In this document: positions 5,860 to 12,358 of the stretch, piece by piece
Layout of the letters: every line of letters starts with the position of its first letter
Numbering within the stretch: the stretch's first letter is position 1
Assembly: GCA_934154515.1 (NCBI GenBank)
Contig: CAKPGD010000035.1
Coordinates: 1 to 12,358, forward strand
DNA length: 12,358 bases
From: an uncultured Clostridia bacterium
GTDB lineage: Bacteria; Bacillota; Clostridia; TANB77; CAG-508
Direction: 5' to 3'
Notes under the pieces: model-generated
Database searches by the model: none
Told to the model about the DNA's origin: nothing
The model's input: only the letters and a program-made list of their open reading frames with translations
Program-made: the position numbers and the translations under genes

Positions 5860-6717
5860 TTAAATATAATAAATTTCAAATTGTTGAGAGAAAAATTTAT
5901 TGTTTTTAGAAGTATACAAATTTAGATTCTTGTGTTTATTTAAAATCTTTTTAACTTCCCATAAACCAATTCCAGAATTTCCTTTTTTAGTAGAATAATT
6001 CTTCTCGAAAATTCTATCAATATCTATATATTTATTCTTATAAGTGTTTTCAATAACTATCTCATTTCTATTTCCATTTTTTCTAAATATAACATTAATA
6101 ATCTTATCATCACACTCTTTACTAGCTTCAATAGCATTATTTAAAAGTATTCCAAGAACCCTCGTTAATTCATAAGAACTTAGATTAATTTTATTTAAGT
6201 CTAAAAGAACTTCTAAATTCATAGATATACCAAAAGAATTAGCAAGTTTATATTTAGAAACAATAATGTTATAAATAGCAGGGTTGTTAATAACATCTGG
6301 GTTTAAAACAGAAAGATTATTTATTTCACCAAAATCCCTAACTAATCCAGAAAAATAATCATTTAAACCACTATAATTTTTTAAGGATAAATATCCTCCA
6401 ATTCCTTGCAAAATATTAGCAAAATCGTGTTTAAAAGCTCTAACATTATCATAAAGTACTTGCAAATTTTCATTATGAAAAATAAGCGCAGTTATTTTAG
6501 TTAAACAATTTTTATAATTTAAAAACACAGGTAAAACACACAAAAAAATAACAATATAAATAATTATATTTAATATAGAAAAAAGAGATATATAAATAGA
6601 ACCATTTTGTGAATAAAAAATAATTAAACAAATTTGTAGTATGGTAAACAAGACACCAAGTAGAATACTACATATAAATAAAATTTTATTTTTCTTTATC
6701 TTTTGAACCTTTTCCAT
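5860..6717 (-). CDS. AgrC-like sensor histidine kinase, orphan
   Basis: A 285-residue membrane kinase of the GHKL/AgrC group (HPK10-like), which normally senses peptides and phosphorylates a LytTR regulator. Two hydrophobic spans lie at about 12-35 and 41-66, far fewer than the five to seven of AgrC, so the sensor part is short. The phospho-acceptor is His97 in AFKHDFANILQG. The ATPase domain has the N box LLNNAIEAS (191-199), an F-like box DRIFEKNYSTKKG and the G box GNSGIGLWEVKKIL (246-259), so it looks active. I chose ATG 6717 rather than 6732 because GGGGG (6726-6730) then sits eight bases before the start. No response regulator, AgrB or AgrD lies nearby, and the signal and partner are unknown. 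Confidence 0.85.
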   Translation of the reverse strand: MEKVQKIKKNKILFICSILLGVLFTILQICLIIFYSQNGSIYISLFSILNIIIYIVIFLCVLPVFLNYKNCLTKITALIFHNENLQVLYDNVRAFKHDFANILQGIGGYLSLKNYSGLNDYFSGLVRDFGEINNLSVLNPDVINNPAIYNIIVSKYKLANSFGISMNLEVLLDLNKINLSSYELTRVLGILLNNAIEASKECDDKIINVIFRKNGNRNEIVIENTYKNKYIDIDRIFEKNYSTKKGNSGIGLWEVKKILNKHKNLNLYTSKNNKFFSQQFEIYYI

Positions 6718-6801
6718 TAGAATAACCCCCATAAACTATTGTAAAAATTAGACCAAATATAAAAATTTTATAAAATTAAATTAAAAATTCGGAATAAAGT
6801 T

Positions 6802-6830
6802 ATCATATTTTAAATGGAAAAAAATGTCAA
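6802..6830 (-). promoter_or_regulatory. Sigma-A promoter of the sensor kinase
   Basis: On the minus strand TTGACA (6825-6830) and TATGAT (6802-6807) are 17 bases apart. The leader to ATG 6717 would be about 80 bases. The remaining 6831-7019 stretch ahead of the deacetylase is very AT-rich and shows no equally good promoter on the plus strand. Confidence 0.8.
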
Positions 6831-7019
6831 TAAATAAAATAAGAAAAATGTCTAAAATAGTAGAAGATAGTTTAATATAAGCAAGAACTTTTTTAAAGTT
6901 AAATATAGTAAGAATGAACTAATACAGTAATAGATAAAAAAATAAAAGTATTTGTTATAAATTTTAAAAAATTTCATAAACATTAAATATAAAATAATAA
7001 AAAATAAGGGGCGAAAAGA

Positions 7020-7491
7020 GTGAAAAAAATATTTTACACATTAAGCATTTTTATAATAGCTATTTTTACTTTTAGCATAATAAAATTTATGGAAAGAGAA
7101 GAAACAATCCAAACAAGTGGAAATGTTGTGGATAAGTTAAGTACAAAAAAGATAGAATGGGGAATAAAAAGAAACGATAATCATGAACAACCAGATTTAG
7201 GTTCAGTGAATAAGAGAATAATAGATGAAGCAAATGGAATAGCAATGGGAAATAAAGAGTCAAAAAAAATATATCTTACTTTTGACGAAGGATATGAGGC
7301 AGGTTATACAGAAAAAATTCTGGAAGTATTAAAACAAAACGATGTAAAGGCATGCTTTTTTATAACTGCTCACTATGTAAATACAAGTCCAGAATTAGTG
7401 CAAAAAATGATAGATGAAGGACATATAATAGGAAACCAATTTCCACTTAGCTAGATGTACCAAATTTAGAAAATGATGAAAGCTAGATAAA
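7020..7491 (+). pseudogene. pdaA: Truncated PdaA-like peptidoglycan N-acetylmuramic acid deacetylase
   Basis: The open frame gives 144 residues from a GTG at 7020 (GGGG at 7008-7011) to TAG 7452-7454. It has an N-terminal membrane span (4-22), then KIYLTFDEGYEAGYTEKILE (83-102) with the PdaA form of the NodB metal motif, and FFITAHYV, ending at DEGHIIGN. Intact PdaA continues with a His-rich metal site and about 120 more residues; here the frame turns to QFPLS and stops. A different frame just beyond (about 7453-7484) reads LDVPNLENDES, like the expected continuation, so at least one indel and a loss of the 3' half have occurred. PdaA makes muramic delta-lactam in spore cortex. Without the second metal motif this copy cannot be active. 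The break is close to the start of the accessory module. Confidence 0.85.
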
Positions 7492-7513
7492 TAGCCTTTT
7501 TACAAGGATTTTT

Positions 7514-7549
7514 AATAACGAATTGAATTATCAATTTGTTATTTTTTTG
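7514..7549 (+). terminator. Intrinsic terminator after the pdaA remnant
   Basis: AATAACGAATTGA (7514-7526) pairs with TCAATTTGTTATT (7531-7543), 13 pairs including one G-T, with a four-base loop, followed by a run of T to 7548. It isolates the accessory genes from transcription through the pseudogene. Confidence 0.9.
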
Positions 7550-7595
7550 CCTAATTTCATTATTTGAAATCATATATACAAAAGAAATATGCTTA

Positions 7596-7626
7596 AAAAT
7601 TGTCAAAATCAATTTAAAACAATTTT
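7596..7626. repeat. Inverted repeat ahead of the 103-residue gene
   Basis: AAAATTGT (7596-7603) and ACAATTTT (7619-7626) are perfect inverse copies 15 bases apart, and AATTCGACAAATTTT downstream is a looser relative of the inverse. The 7550-7698 stretch contains this, AT-rich filler and no convincing -35/-10 pair. An operator is possible. Confidence 0.4.
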
Positions 7627-7698
7627 ACAACATAATTCGACAAATTTTATTAGCATAAATAAAAAACAACCCAAATTTTAAATATGGAGGAAAATAAA

Positions 7699-8010
7699 AT
7701 GCAAGAAAAAAATTCAATAAAAGTATTAGAAAATTTAGGAATAGGAATGTTTTGTAATGTGGGACTACCACTAACAAATTCAATGTCGAGTGATGTAATA
7801 TCTATTTATTTAGGAAAAGATAAAGACGGAAGATACAATTTTTATGATGGAGGAGGATCAATTGGAACTTTTAAAATGTCAAAAGACTTTATTATAAAAA
7901 GAGATATAAGAATATCAAGAGTAAATAACGAAGAAAAAACAAAACATTTATATACAATATTAAAAAAGCAAGAAATAAGGGACAAGCATAATTTAAGAGA
8001 TAGCAGATAA
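7699..8010 (+). CDS. Unknown 103-residue protein upstream of parA
   Basis: I do not recognise this protein. It is soluble, with no signal peptide or membrane span. The middle part reads as a small beta-rich fold: SSDVISIYLGKDKDG, then RYNFYDGGGSIG and a basic FIIKRDIRISRV; the tail is highly charged (KKQEIRDKHNLRDSR). The pattern of an I-x-IY strand followed by an FYDGGG turn loosely recalls DUF1828-type proteins, but this is only an impression. The frame is open from an ATG at 7684, but GGAGG (7686-7690) lies inside it and eight bases before ATG 7699, so 7699 is the better start. It is the first gene of the accessory module and ends in its own terminator, whose stem shares the last base of the stop codon. 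Confidence 0.7.
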   Translation: MQEKNSIKVLENLGIGMFCNVGLPLTNSMSSDVISIYLGKDKDGRYNFYDGGGSIGTFKMSKDFIIKRDIRISRVNNEEKTKHLYTILKKQEIRDKHNLRDSR

Positions 8011-8039
8011 ACGAGTTGTAGAAATGCAATTCGTTTTTT
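8010..8039 (+). terminator. Terminator between the 103-residue gene and parA
   Basis: AACGAGTTG (8010-8018, starting in the stop codon) pairs with CAATTCGTT (8027-8035) with one G-T pair, then a T run to 8039. It lies about 55 bases before the parA ribosome site. Confidence 0.88.
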
Positions 8040-8065
8040 GCTTTTACATATCAGTGAAATAACAT

Positions 8066-8082
8066 AGTCATATTTTATGACT
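8066..8082. promoter_or_regulatory. Palindrome upstream of parA, candidate operator
   Basis: AGTCATA, TTT, TATGACT is a perfect 7-3-7 inverted repeat 12 bases before the parA ribosome site (AAAGGAGG, about 8094). ParA proteins often repress their own operons by binding such repeats (family knowledge). It is not the Spo0J parS sequence TGTTTCACGTGAAACA, which does not occur in the window as far as I can see. No clear promoter was found in 8040-8094. Confidence 0.45.
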
Positions 8083-8108
8083 AAAATTCAAAGAAAGGAG
8101 GTAGCCAA

Positions 8109-8933
8109 ATGACAAAAACAAAAGTTATAGCTATTGCGAATCAAAAAGGAGGTGTAGGAAAAACTACAACAGCTTTAAATTTAGGCGTAGGACTTGTGAA
8201 TAATGGTAAAAAAGTATTGCTAATTGATGCAGATCCACAGGGAGATTTGACGACTTGTCTAGGATATAGAAATCCAGATGAGCTTGATAAAACAATAGGA
8301 ACTGTACTTGATAAGGTAATAAAAGATATTCCATTAGAAGAAAACGAGGCAATATTACATCATAATGAGGGAGTAGATTTAGTTCCATCTAATATAGACT
8401 TAGAAACAATAGAAGTAGGACTTGTCAATATTATGAGTAGAGAATATGTTTTAAAAAGCTATATTGATCAAGTAAAAAGCAAATATGATTATGTGATTAT
8501 AGATTGCAGACCTTCATTAAGTATGATTACACTTAATGCACTAGCTTGTAGTGATAGTGTAATTATTCCAGTGCAAGCTCATTATTTGTCAGCGAAAGGA
8601 ATGACACAACTAATTCAAACTATAAATAAAGTACGCAATAGAATAAATCCTAATCTAAAGATTGATGGAGTTTTAATTACTCTTGCAGATATGCAAACAA
8701 AGGTAGGAAAGACAACATTGCAAACACTAAAAAATAATTATGGAAGTAAAATAAAAATTTATGACACAATTATTCCACAAGGAGTAAAGGCAGTAGAGGG
8801 GACAATGGCAGGAAAAAGTTTATTTACTTATGATAAAGAGAGTAAGCCAGCTATTGCTTACAATAATTTTTGTAAGGAGGTATTGAAAATTGAAAAACAG
8901 CGAGCTAGAAATGAAGTTGCCTACACTAGATGA
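8109..8933 (+). CDS. parA: ParA/Soj-family partition ATPase
   Basis: A 274-residue cytosolic ATPase of the ParA/Soj/MinD type, which with ParB and parS moves or stabilises replicons. The deviant Walker A motif NQKGGVGKTTTALNL starts at residue 11, the A' region has LLIDADPQGDLTTCL (about 38-52), and the Walker B strand is YDYVIIDCRPSLSMITLNAL from about residue 125. It has no N-terminal helix-turn-helix, so it is the short Soj-like (type Ib or chromosomal) form. AAAGGAGGT ahead of ATG 8109 is an excellent ribosome site. The 3' end overlaps the likely start of parB. In this setting it probably maintains the mobile island rather than the main chromosome; an extra chromosomal soj is the alternative. 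Confidence 0.93.
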   Translation: MTKTKVIAIANQKGGVGKTTTALNLGVGLVNNGKKVLLIDADPQGDLTTCLGYRNPDELDKTIGTVLDKVIKDIPLEENEAILHHNEGVDLVPSNIDLETIEVGLVNIMSREYVLKSYIDQVKSKYDYVIIDCRPSLSMITLNALACSDSVIIPVQAHYLSAKGMTQLIQTINKVRNRINPNLKIDGVLITLADMQTKVGKTTLQTLKNNYGSKIKIYDTIIPQGVKAVEGTMAGKSLFTYDKESKPAIAYNNFCKEVLKIEKQRARNEVAYTR

Positions 8934-9832
8934 TATTTTTGAGCCAGTACAACGGGAAAGATGTTTTAAATATTGAAAAAGTTATTCCAATACCTATAGA
9001 AAAATTAGACGATTTTCCAAATCATCCATTTCATGTCAGACAAGATGAGGAAATGGATGATTTAATAGAAAGAGTAAAAAAAGTAGGAATAATTCATCCA
9101 ATTATAGTAAGACCAAAAAATAATGGGCATTATGAAATTATTGCAGGTCATAGAAGAAAAATGGCAGGGAAATTAGCAGGAATGAATGAAATTCCAACAA
9201 TTATAAGAAATTATAATGATGATGAGGCAATTATAATAATGGTAGATAGCAACCATCAAAGGGAGCATATACTACCAAGTGAAAAAGCATTTGCTTATAA
9301 AATGAGGTTAGAAGCAGAAAAAAGACAAGGGGAAAGAACAGACTTAACTTCTTCGCAACTTGCGACAAAGTTTAAAAACACAGCTGAAAAAGTAGGAAAG
9401 AAGTTTGGAGATAGCAAGGACACAGTATATAGATATATTAGATTAACTAATTTAATAAAGGAAATACTATTTGAAATGGTTGATACAGGGAAAATAGCTT
9501 TTAACCCAGCCGTTGAACTGTCATATTTAAAAGAGGATGAACAATATGCATTACTTAACTTAATGCAATTTAATGATGCAACACCTTCTCAAGCGCAAGC
9601 TAAATATATGAAAAAATTAAGTCAAGAAGGAAGATTGACAACAGAAAAAATTGAAGAAATAATGGGAGAACAAAAACCTAATCAAGTTGAAAAAATAAAA
9701 ATTAAAGCAGAAAGAATACAAAAGCTACTCCCAAAAGAAATAGTAACAGAACAGCAAACTGAAGAATTTATAATAAAATGCATAAAAGAGCATAATCAGA
9801 GGGAGGAAAGAAAAAAAGAAATGATACGCTAG
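8890..9832 (+). CDS. parB: ParB-like partition protein with an apparent frameshift
   Basis: A DNA-binding CTPase-type partner of ParA. The main frame (open from ATG 8930, 300 residues) has KVIPIPIEKLDDFPNHPFHV, the Box II-like EIIAGHRRKMAGKLAG and IIMVDSNHQRE, then a helix-turn-helix region around GDSKDTVYRYIRL. The first 14 or so residues from 8930 do not resemble ParB, and this ATG has no ribosome site. A good site, AAGGAGG (8874-8880) inside parA, instead points to TTG 8890 (or ATG 8911) in another frame, which reads MKLPTLDDIFEPVQRE before stopping at 8974. Dropping one A at about 8959 joins it to DVLNIEKV of the main frame and gives a family-like N-terminus. So there is one extra base here: sequencing error, mutation or, less likely, programmed +1 shift. 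Confidence 0.82.
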
Positions 9833-9836
9833 GACT

Positions 9837-9863
9837 ATGCTCAAAAATCGTGGGAGTATTTTT
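9837..9863 (+). terminator. Weak terminator after parB
   Basis: ATGCTC (9837-9842) pairs with GAGTAT (9854-9859) with one G-T pair and an 11-base loop, followed by five T. It is short and loose, so it may be leaky. The rest of 9864-9966 is AT-rich with a C run near 9884-9898 and nothing else recognised. Confidence 0.5.
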
Positions 9864-9966
9864 AAAAAAAATTCCCCCTTACAAACCCCTTATATACTTA
9901 CTCTTTACTAACTGAAAAGAATATATATGAATATACAAATTATCAAAAAAAATAAAAAATGTACAT

Positions 9967-9995
9967 TTGTCTTACTCACAAAGATTTTTTAAAAT
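9967..9995 (+). promoter_or_regulatory. Promoter of the lipoprotein gene
   Basis: TTGTCT (9967-9972), 17 bases and TAAAAT (9990-9995) form a reasonable sigma-A promoter. The start would be near 10002, leaving a leader of about 20 bases that contains the ribosome site GGGAGGA. Confidence 0.65.
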
Positions 9996-10020
9996 AGAGT
10001 TAGAAAGGGAGGAAAGAGTT

Positions 10021-10650
10021 ATGAAAAAGATAATAATAATTTTTATGATGTTTATAATATCTAGTTGTAGTTACTATGGTAAGGTAAATGAAAAGGGAGA
10101 AAGAGTTACTGTTTTTGAAAATGAAAATACAGTACAAGAAAATACAGAACGAGATGAAGTTATAGAAAAAATACAAGAAAATACAATTGATGAAGTAGTT
10201 AGTGTGGTTGAAAAAGACGAAAGCATAACCAAAGATGAAAATAAGGTAAATATTGCAAATCAAAAAGAAGAACAAAAAGATAAAAATACTAATAAAAATA
10301 GTGGAATACAGGAAACAAAAGAAAAGCAAGATAAGATAAAAAATGATGAAAAAAATAGTAAAACACAGACAAATATAAATTCAAATAACAATGAAAAAGA
10401 AACTATTGATACTAATATGGATCAAGAAAAAAATACTAATAATGTACCAAAATGTACGCACTCAAATGATAACTGGTATGCTTCCAAAGCAGAGGCAGAG
10501 GCAATATATAATGCCAAAATAAAAGAGTGGGGAGATAAATGGACAAATTATGAAATAGACAATGAAACTTACTATAAAAATTGTCCAAGTGGTTACGAAG
10601 TATTTAGTTGTCCATATTGTAATAAATGGACTATAAATTTATTTTACTAA
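10021..10650 (+). CDS. Lipoprotein with charged linker and Cys-rich C-terminal domain
   Basis: A 209-residue lipoprotein of unknown function. ATG 10021 is chosen over an upstream in-frame start because GGGAGGAAAG lies just before it and because it gives a proper signal: MKK, a hydrophobic stretch and the lipobox ISSC with Cys16. Residues about 30-140 are a low-complexity Glu/Lys/Asn-rich linker that probably lifts the rest off the membrane. The C-terminal 65 residues form a compact domain with Cys145 and His147 (KCTHS), Cys188 (NCPSGYE) and Cys197/Cys200 (SCPYC) and a helix rich in Ala/Glu/Lys (ASKAEAEAIYNAKIKEW). The CxH plus CPxC pattern could bind a metal or form disulfides. It lies between parB and the adhesin, with its own promoter and terminator. 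I recall related tails in other Clostridia lipoproteins, but no function. Confidence 0.82.
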   Translation: MKKIIIIFMMFIISSCSYYGKVNEKGERVTVFENENTVQENTERDEVIEKIQENTIDEVVSVVEKDESITKDENKVNIANQKEEQKDKNTNKNSGIQETKEKQDKIKNDEKNSKTQTNINSNNNEKETIDTNMDQEKNTNNVPKCTHSNDNWYASKAEAEAIYNAKIKEWGDKWTNYEIDNETYYKNCPSGYEVFSCPYCNKWTINLFY

Positions 10651-10671
10651 AAAATTAAAATATTAAAAATT

Positions 10672-10699
10672 GAACAGGCAAATAGCTTGTTCTTTTTTT
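10672..10699 (+). terminator. Terminator directly ahead of the adhesin ribosome site
   Basis: GAACAGGC (10672-10679) pairs with GCTTGTTC (10685-10692), one G-T pair, loop AAATA, then seven T. The adhesin ribosome site AAAGGAGG begins four bases after the T run, leaving no room for a separate promoter downstream of it. Confidence 0.9.
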
Positions 10700-10718
10700 G
10701 TTAAAGGAGGAAATTTTA

Positions 10719-12358
10719 ATGTTAAAAACTAAAAAAATAGACAAAATTTTAGCAACTATACTTTTAATTATAACGCTATTTAGCATAATACAACCAGTTC
10801 TAGCTGTTTCTGGAACAGGAACTTGGGCAGGTGGGCAATATGCTTCTGGAATGAAAACAACAGATAATCAAAATGGTAGCACAGGAGTATTGATTAGAAG
10901 ATTGATAAATACAAGCACAAAAGAAAAAATGACAGTTTTTTGTGCAGAGCATGGAGTAGATTTTACTACTGGAACAAGCTATAATGGAGAATATTATACA
11001 CCAACAAATAGTACTGTTAAAAGAGCTTGTAAAATTGCTTATTTTGGATGGTACAAAGATAATGGTGGTTATGTTGTAGATGGTGGAATATTAGCTTCTG
11101 ATATGATATGGGTAAAAGAAGCGTATGTCTTTACGCAACAGTATATATGGGAAACACTAGGTCAATCTAGTGCAACATTTATAGACTCAGCAGTACAAGG
11201 AAGATATATAGCGTTTAAAAATGATATAAACAATAAAATTGATAATATGCAAAAAAAGCCTAGTTTTTGTAGCACAACAATAACATTAGAAGCAGGAGAA
11301 ACAACAACAATAACTGATACAAACGGAGTATTAGCAGATTATACAAGTGTAGATGTAACAACAGAAGGAATAAGAATTGTGCATAACAAAGGCGAAAATA
11401 CAATGAATATTACAGTTAATGAAGACTGTCAAAGAGAAGAATACAGAATATCAGATGAAATGATGAAAAATTGGGGAATTATCAAAGAAGAAACAAGAGA
11501 TAATGACTCAACAATATATTTTTCATTTAAAGAGGGAGTGCAAAATCAACTTTATGCAATGCACTACAATGATCCAGTAACAATGAATTTGGATTTAAAA
11601 ATAAACCTTCTAGGAAATTTAGAGCTAAACAAACTAAATACTAATGGAGATTTAGTTGAGGGAGCTGTTTTCAATGTTACAGGTGCAAATGGATTTAATA
11701 GAGATGTAGAAGTAACAAATGGAAAAATTACACTAGAGAAAATCAAGAAAGGCACTTATTTTGTAAAAGAAAAGTCTAGTCCGTATGGCTATTTGTTGAA
11801 TACAGAAACTTATAGTGTAGAAGTAAAACCTAATCAAACAGCAACACAAGCAATAGTTAATGACGAACCAACAGGAAAAATAGAAATTACAAAAATTGAT
11901 ATAGATACAGGAAATCAAAATAGAGTTGATGGAACAAGTCATCATGGGGATGCAAGCATAAAAGGAGCTGAATATACTTTATATGCAAGTTCTGATATTT
12001 ATAATAAAAAAGGTACAGTAAAATATTTTTCAAAAGATGATGAAATAGCAAAATTCACTTTTAACGAATATGGAGTAGCAAGTATTAAAATTACAAATAA
12101 CACTACATCGGCACAAATAAGTGTAAATGGAAATAAATTGACAGGTCTTCCAATGGGTAATTTTTATTCAAAGGAAACAATTGTGCCAAATGGCTATACA
12201 AAAGACACAAATACTTATACTTATACTCTTTCATACAAAGATAGCAATACAAAAGTTATAAAAACAAGTGGAATAGTAAAAAATAAAGTAGAACAAGCAC
12301 CTTTTGAAGTAATAAAGATAACTTCTAATAGTAATGAAGTAGCACAAACTGTAGAGGG
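10719..12358 (+). CDS. Thioester and CnaB-domain surface adhesin, 5' part
   Basis: The frame stays open from ATG 10719 (AAAGGAGG 8 bases before) to the window edge, 546 residues so far. A signal peptide covers 1-29, cut after VLA. Residues about 35-180 resemble a thioester domain: Cys75 in VFCAEHG and Gln140 in TQQYIW fit the Cys-Gln pair that forms an internal thioester and binds host or surface amines. A beta-rich region follows. Two CnaB/SpaA-like domains come next, with likely isopeptide residues Lys305, Glu351, Asn381 and Lys392, Glu486, Asn522; a third opens at about 528 with Lys533. This is the Gram-positive TIE-type fibrous adhesin plan. The C-terminal wall anchor (LPxTG or other) is outside. 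In the module it may aid attachment between cells during transfer or to host tissue; that is inference. Confidence 0.9.
   Translation, partial: MLKTKKIDKILATILLIITLFSIIQPVLAVSGTGTWAGGQYASGMKTTDNQNGSTGVLIRRLINTSTKEKMTVFCAEHGVDFTTGTSYNGEYYTPTNSTVKRACKIAYFGWYKDNGGYVVDGGILASDMIWVKEAYVFTQQYIWETLGQSSATFIDSAVQGRYIAFKNDINNKIDNMQKKPSFCSTTITLEAGETTTITDTNGVLADYTSVDVTTEGIRIVHNKGENTMNITVNEDCQREEYRISDEMMKNWGIIKEETRDNDSTIYFSFKEGVQNQLYAMHYNDPVTMNLDLKINLLGNLELNKLNTNGDLVEGAVFNVTGANGFNRDVEVTNGKITLEKIKKGTYFVKEKSSPYGYLLNTETYSVEVKPNQTATQAIVNDEPTGKIEITKIDIDTGNQNRVDGTSHHGDASIKGAEYTLYASSDIYNKKGTVKYFSKDDEIAKFTFNEYGVASIKITNNTTSAQISVNGNKLTGLPMGNFYSKETIVPNGYTKDTNTYTYTLSYKDSNTKVIKTSGIVKNKVEQAPFEVIKITSNSNEVAQTVE

Larger units (their letters stand above)
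7490..12358 (+). mobile_element. Putative mobile or conjugative island, left part
   Basis: All genes from here to the right edge run on the plus strand and are of accessory type: an unknown small protein, ParA, ParB, a lipoprotein and a thioester adhesin. They follow directly on a broken chromosomal gene. ParA/ParB with a PNHPF-type ParB and large surface proteins are common in integrated conjugative elements of gut Clostridia (general knowledge). No integrase, relaxase, transfer ATPase or attachment repeat is seen in the window, so the left limit is a guess from the end of pdaA similarity, and the right end lies outside. Confidence 0.45.

Noticed and set aside
10000..10329. Minus-strand frame rich in Phe and Ile opposite the lipoprotein linker
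   Set aside because: It is the mirror of the Glu/Lys/Asn-rich linker and has no start signals.
11564..11945. Two short minus-strand frames opposite the adhesin
   Set aside because: They fall within well-formed CnaB domains on the plus strand.
1..12358. CRISPR array, tRNA, rRNA or intact insertion sequence
   Set aside because: No regularly spaced repeats, no cloverleaf-like segment and no transposase or integrase sequence were seen on reading both strands.

Overview
The window is AT-rich DNA from a low-GC Gram-positive, most likely a spore-forming member of the Clostridia. The evidence is an adhE tail, a SpoIIID sporulation regulator, a T-box leader on an aminoacyl-tRNA synthetase gene, strong AGGAGG ribosome sites and sigma-A promoters spaced by 17 bases. 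No genus can be named from what is visible.

Positions 1 to about 7490 look like ordinary chromosome in short, often convergent units. They hold the last 30 codons of adhE, spoIIID on the minus strand, a secreted SH3-VanW protein, aspS on the minus strand behind a complete T-box leader, and a 69-residue membrane protein. After these come an operon of an rRNA-type SAM methyltransferase and an RluA-family pseudouridine synthase, an AgrC-like sensor kinase with no response regulator beside it (minus strand), and a broken pdaA-like peptidoglycan deacetylase. Convergent genes are separated by bidirectional terminators.

From about 7490 to the right edge the content changes to an accessory module, all on the plus strand. 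It encodes an unknown 103-residue protein, ParA, ParB (apparently frameshifted near its N-terminus), a lipoprotein with a Cys-rich C-terminal domain, and the first 546 residues of a secreted thioester/isopeptide (TED plus CnaB) surface adhesin that runs off the window. ParA/ParB next to surface proteins suggests the leading part of an integrated conjugative element or other mobile island. No integrase, relaxase, transfer gene or attachment site is visible here, so that remains inference. The decayed pdaA next to it is a plausible scar at or near the boundary.

The two observations most worth following are these. (1) The T-box ahead of aspS: the apparent specifier reads AAC (Asn) rather than GAC or GAT (Asp), and the antiterminator base fits a G73 tRNA. 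This hints that the AspRS may be non-discriminating and serve tRNA-Asn as well. (2) The accessory module, in which intrinsic terminators sit directly ahead of the next gene's ribosome site and which combines partition genes with an uncharacterised lipoprotein and a covalent-bonding adhesin.
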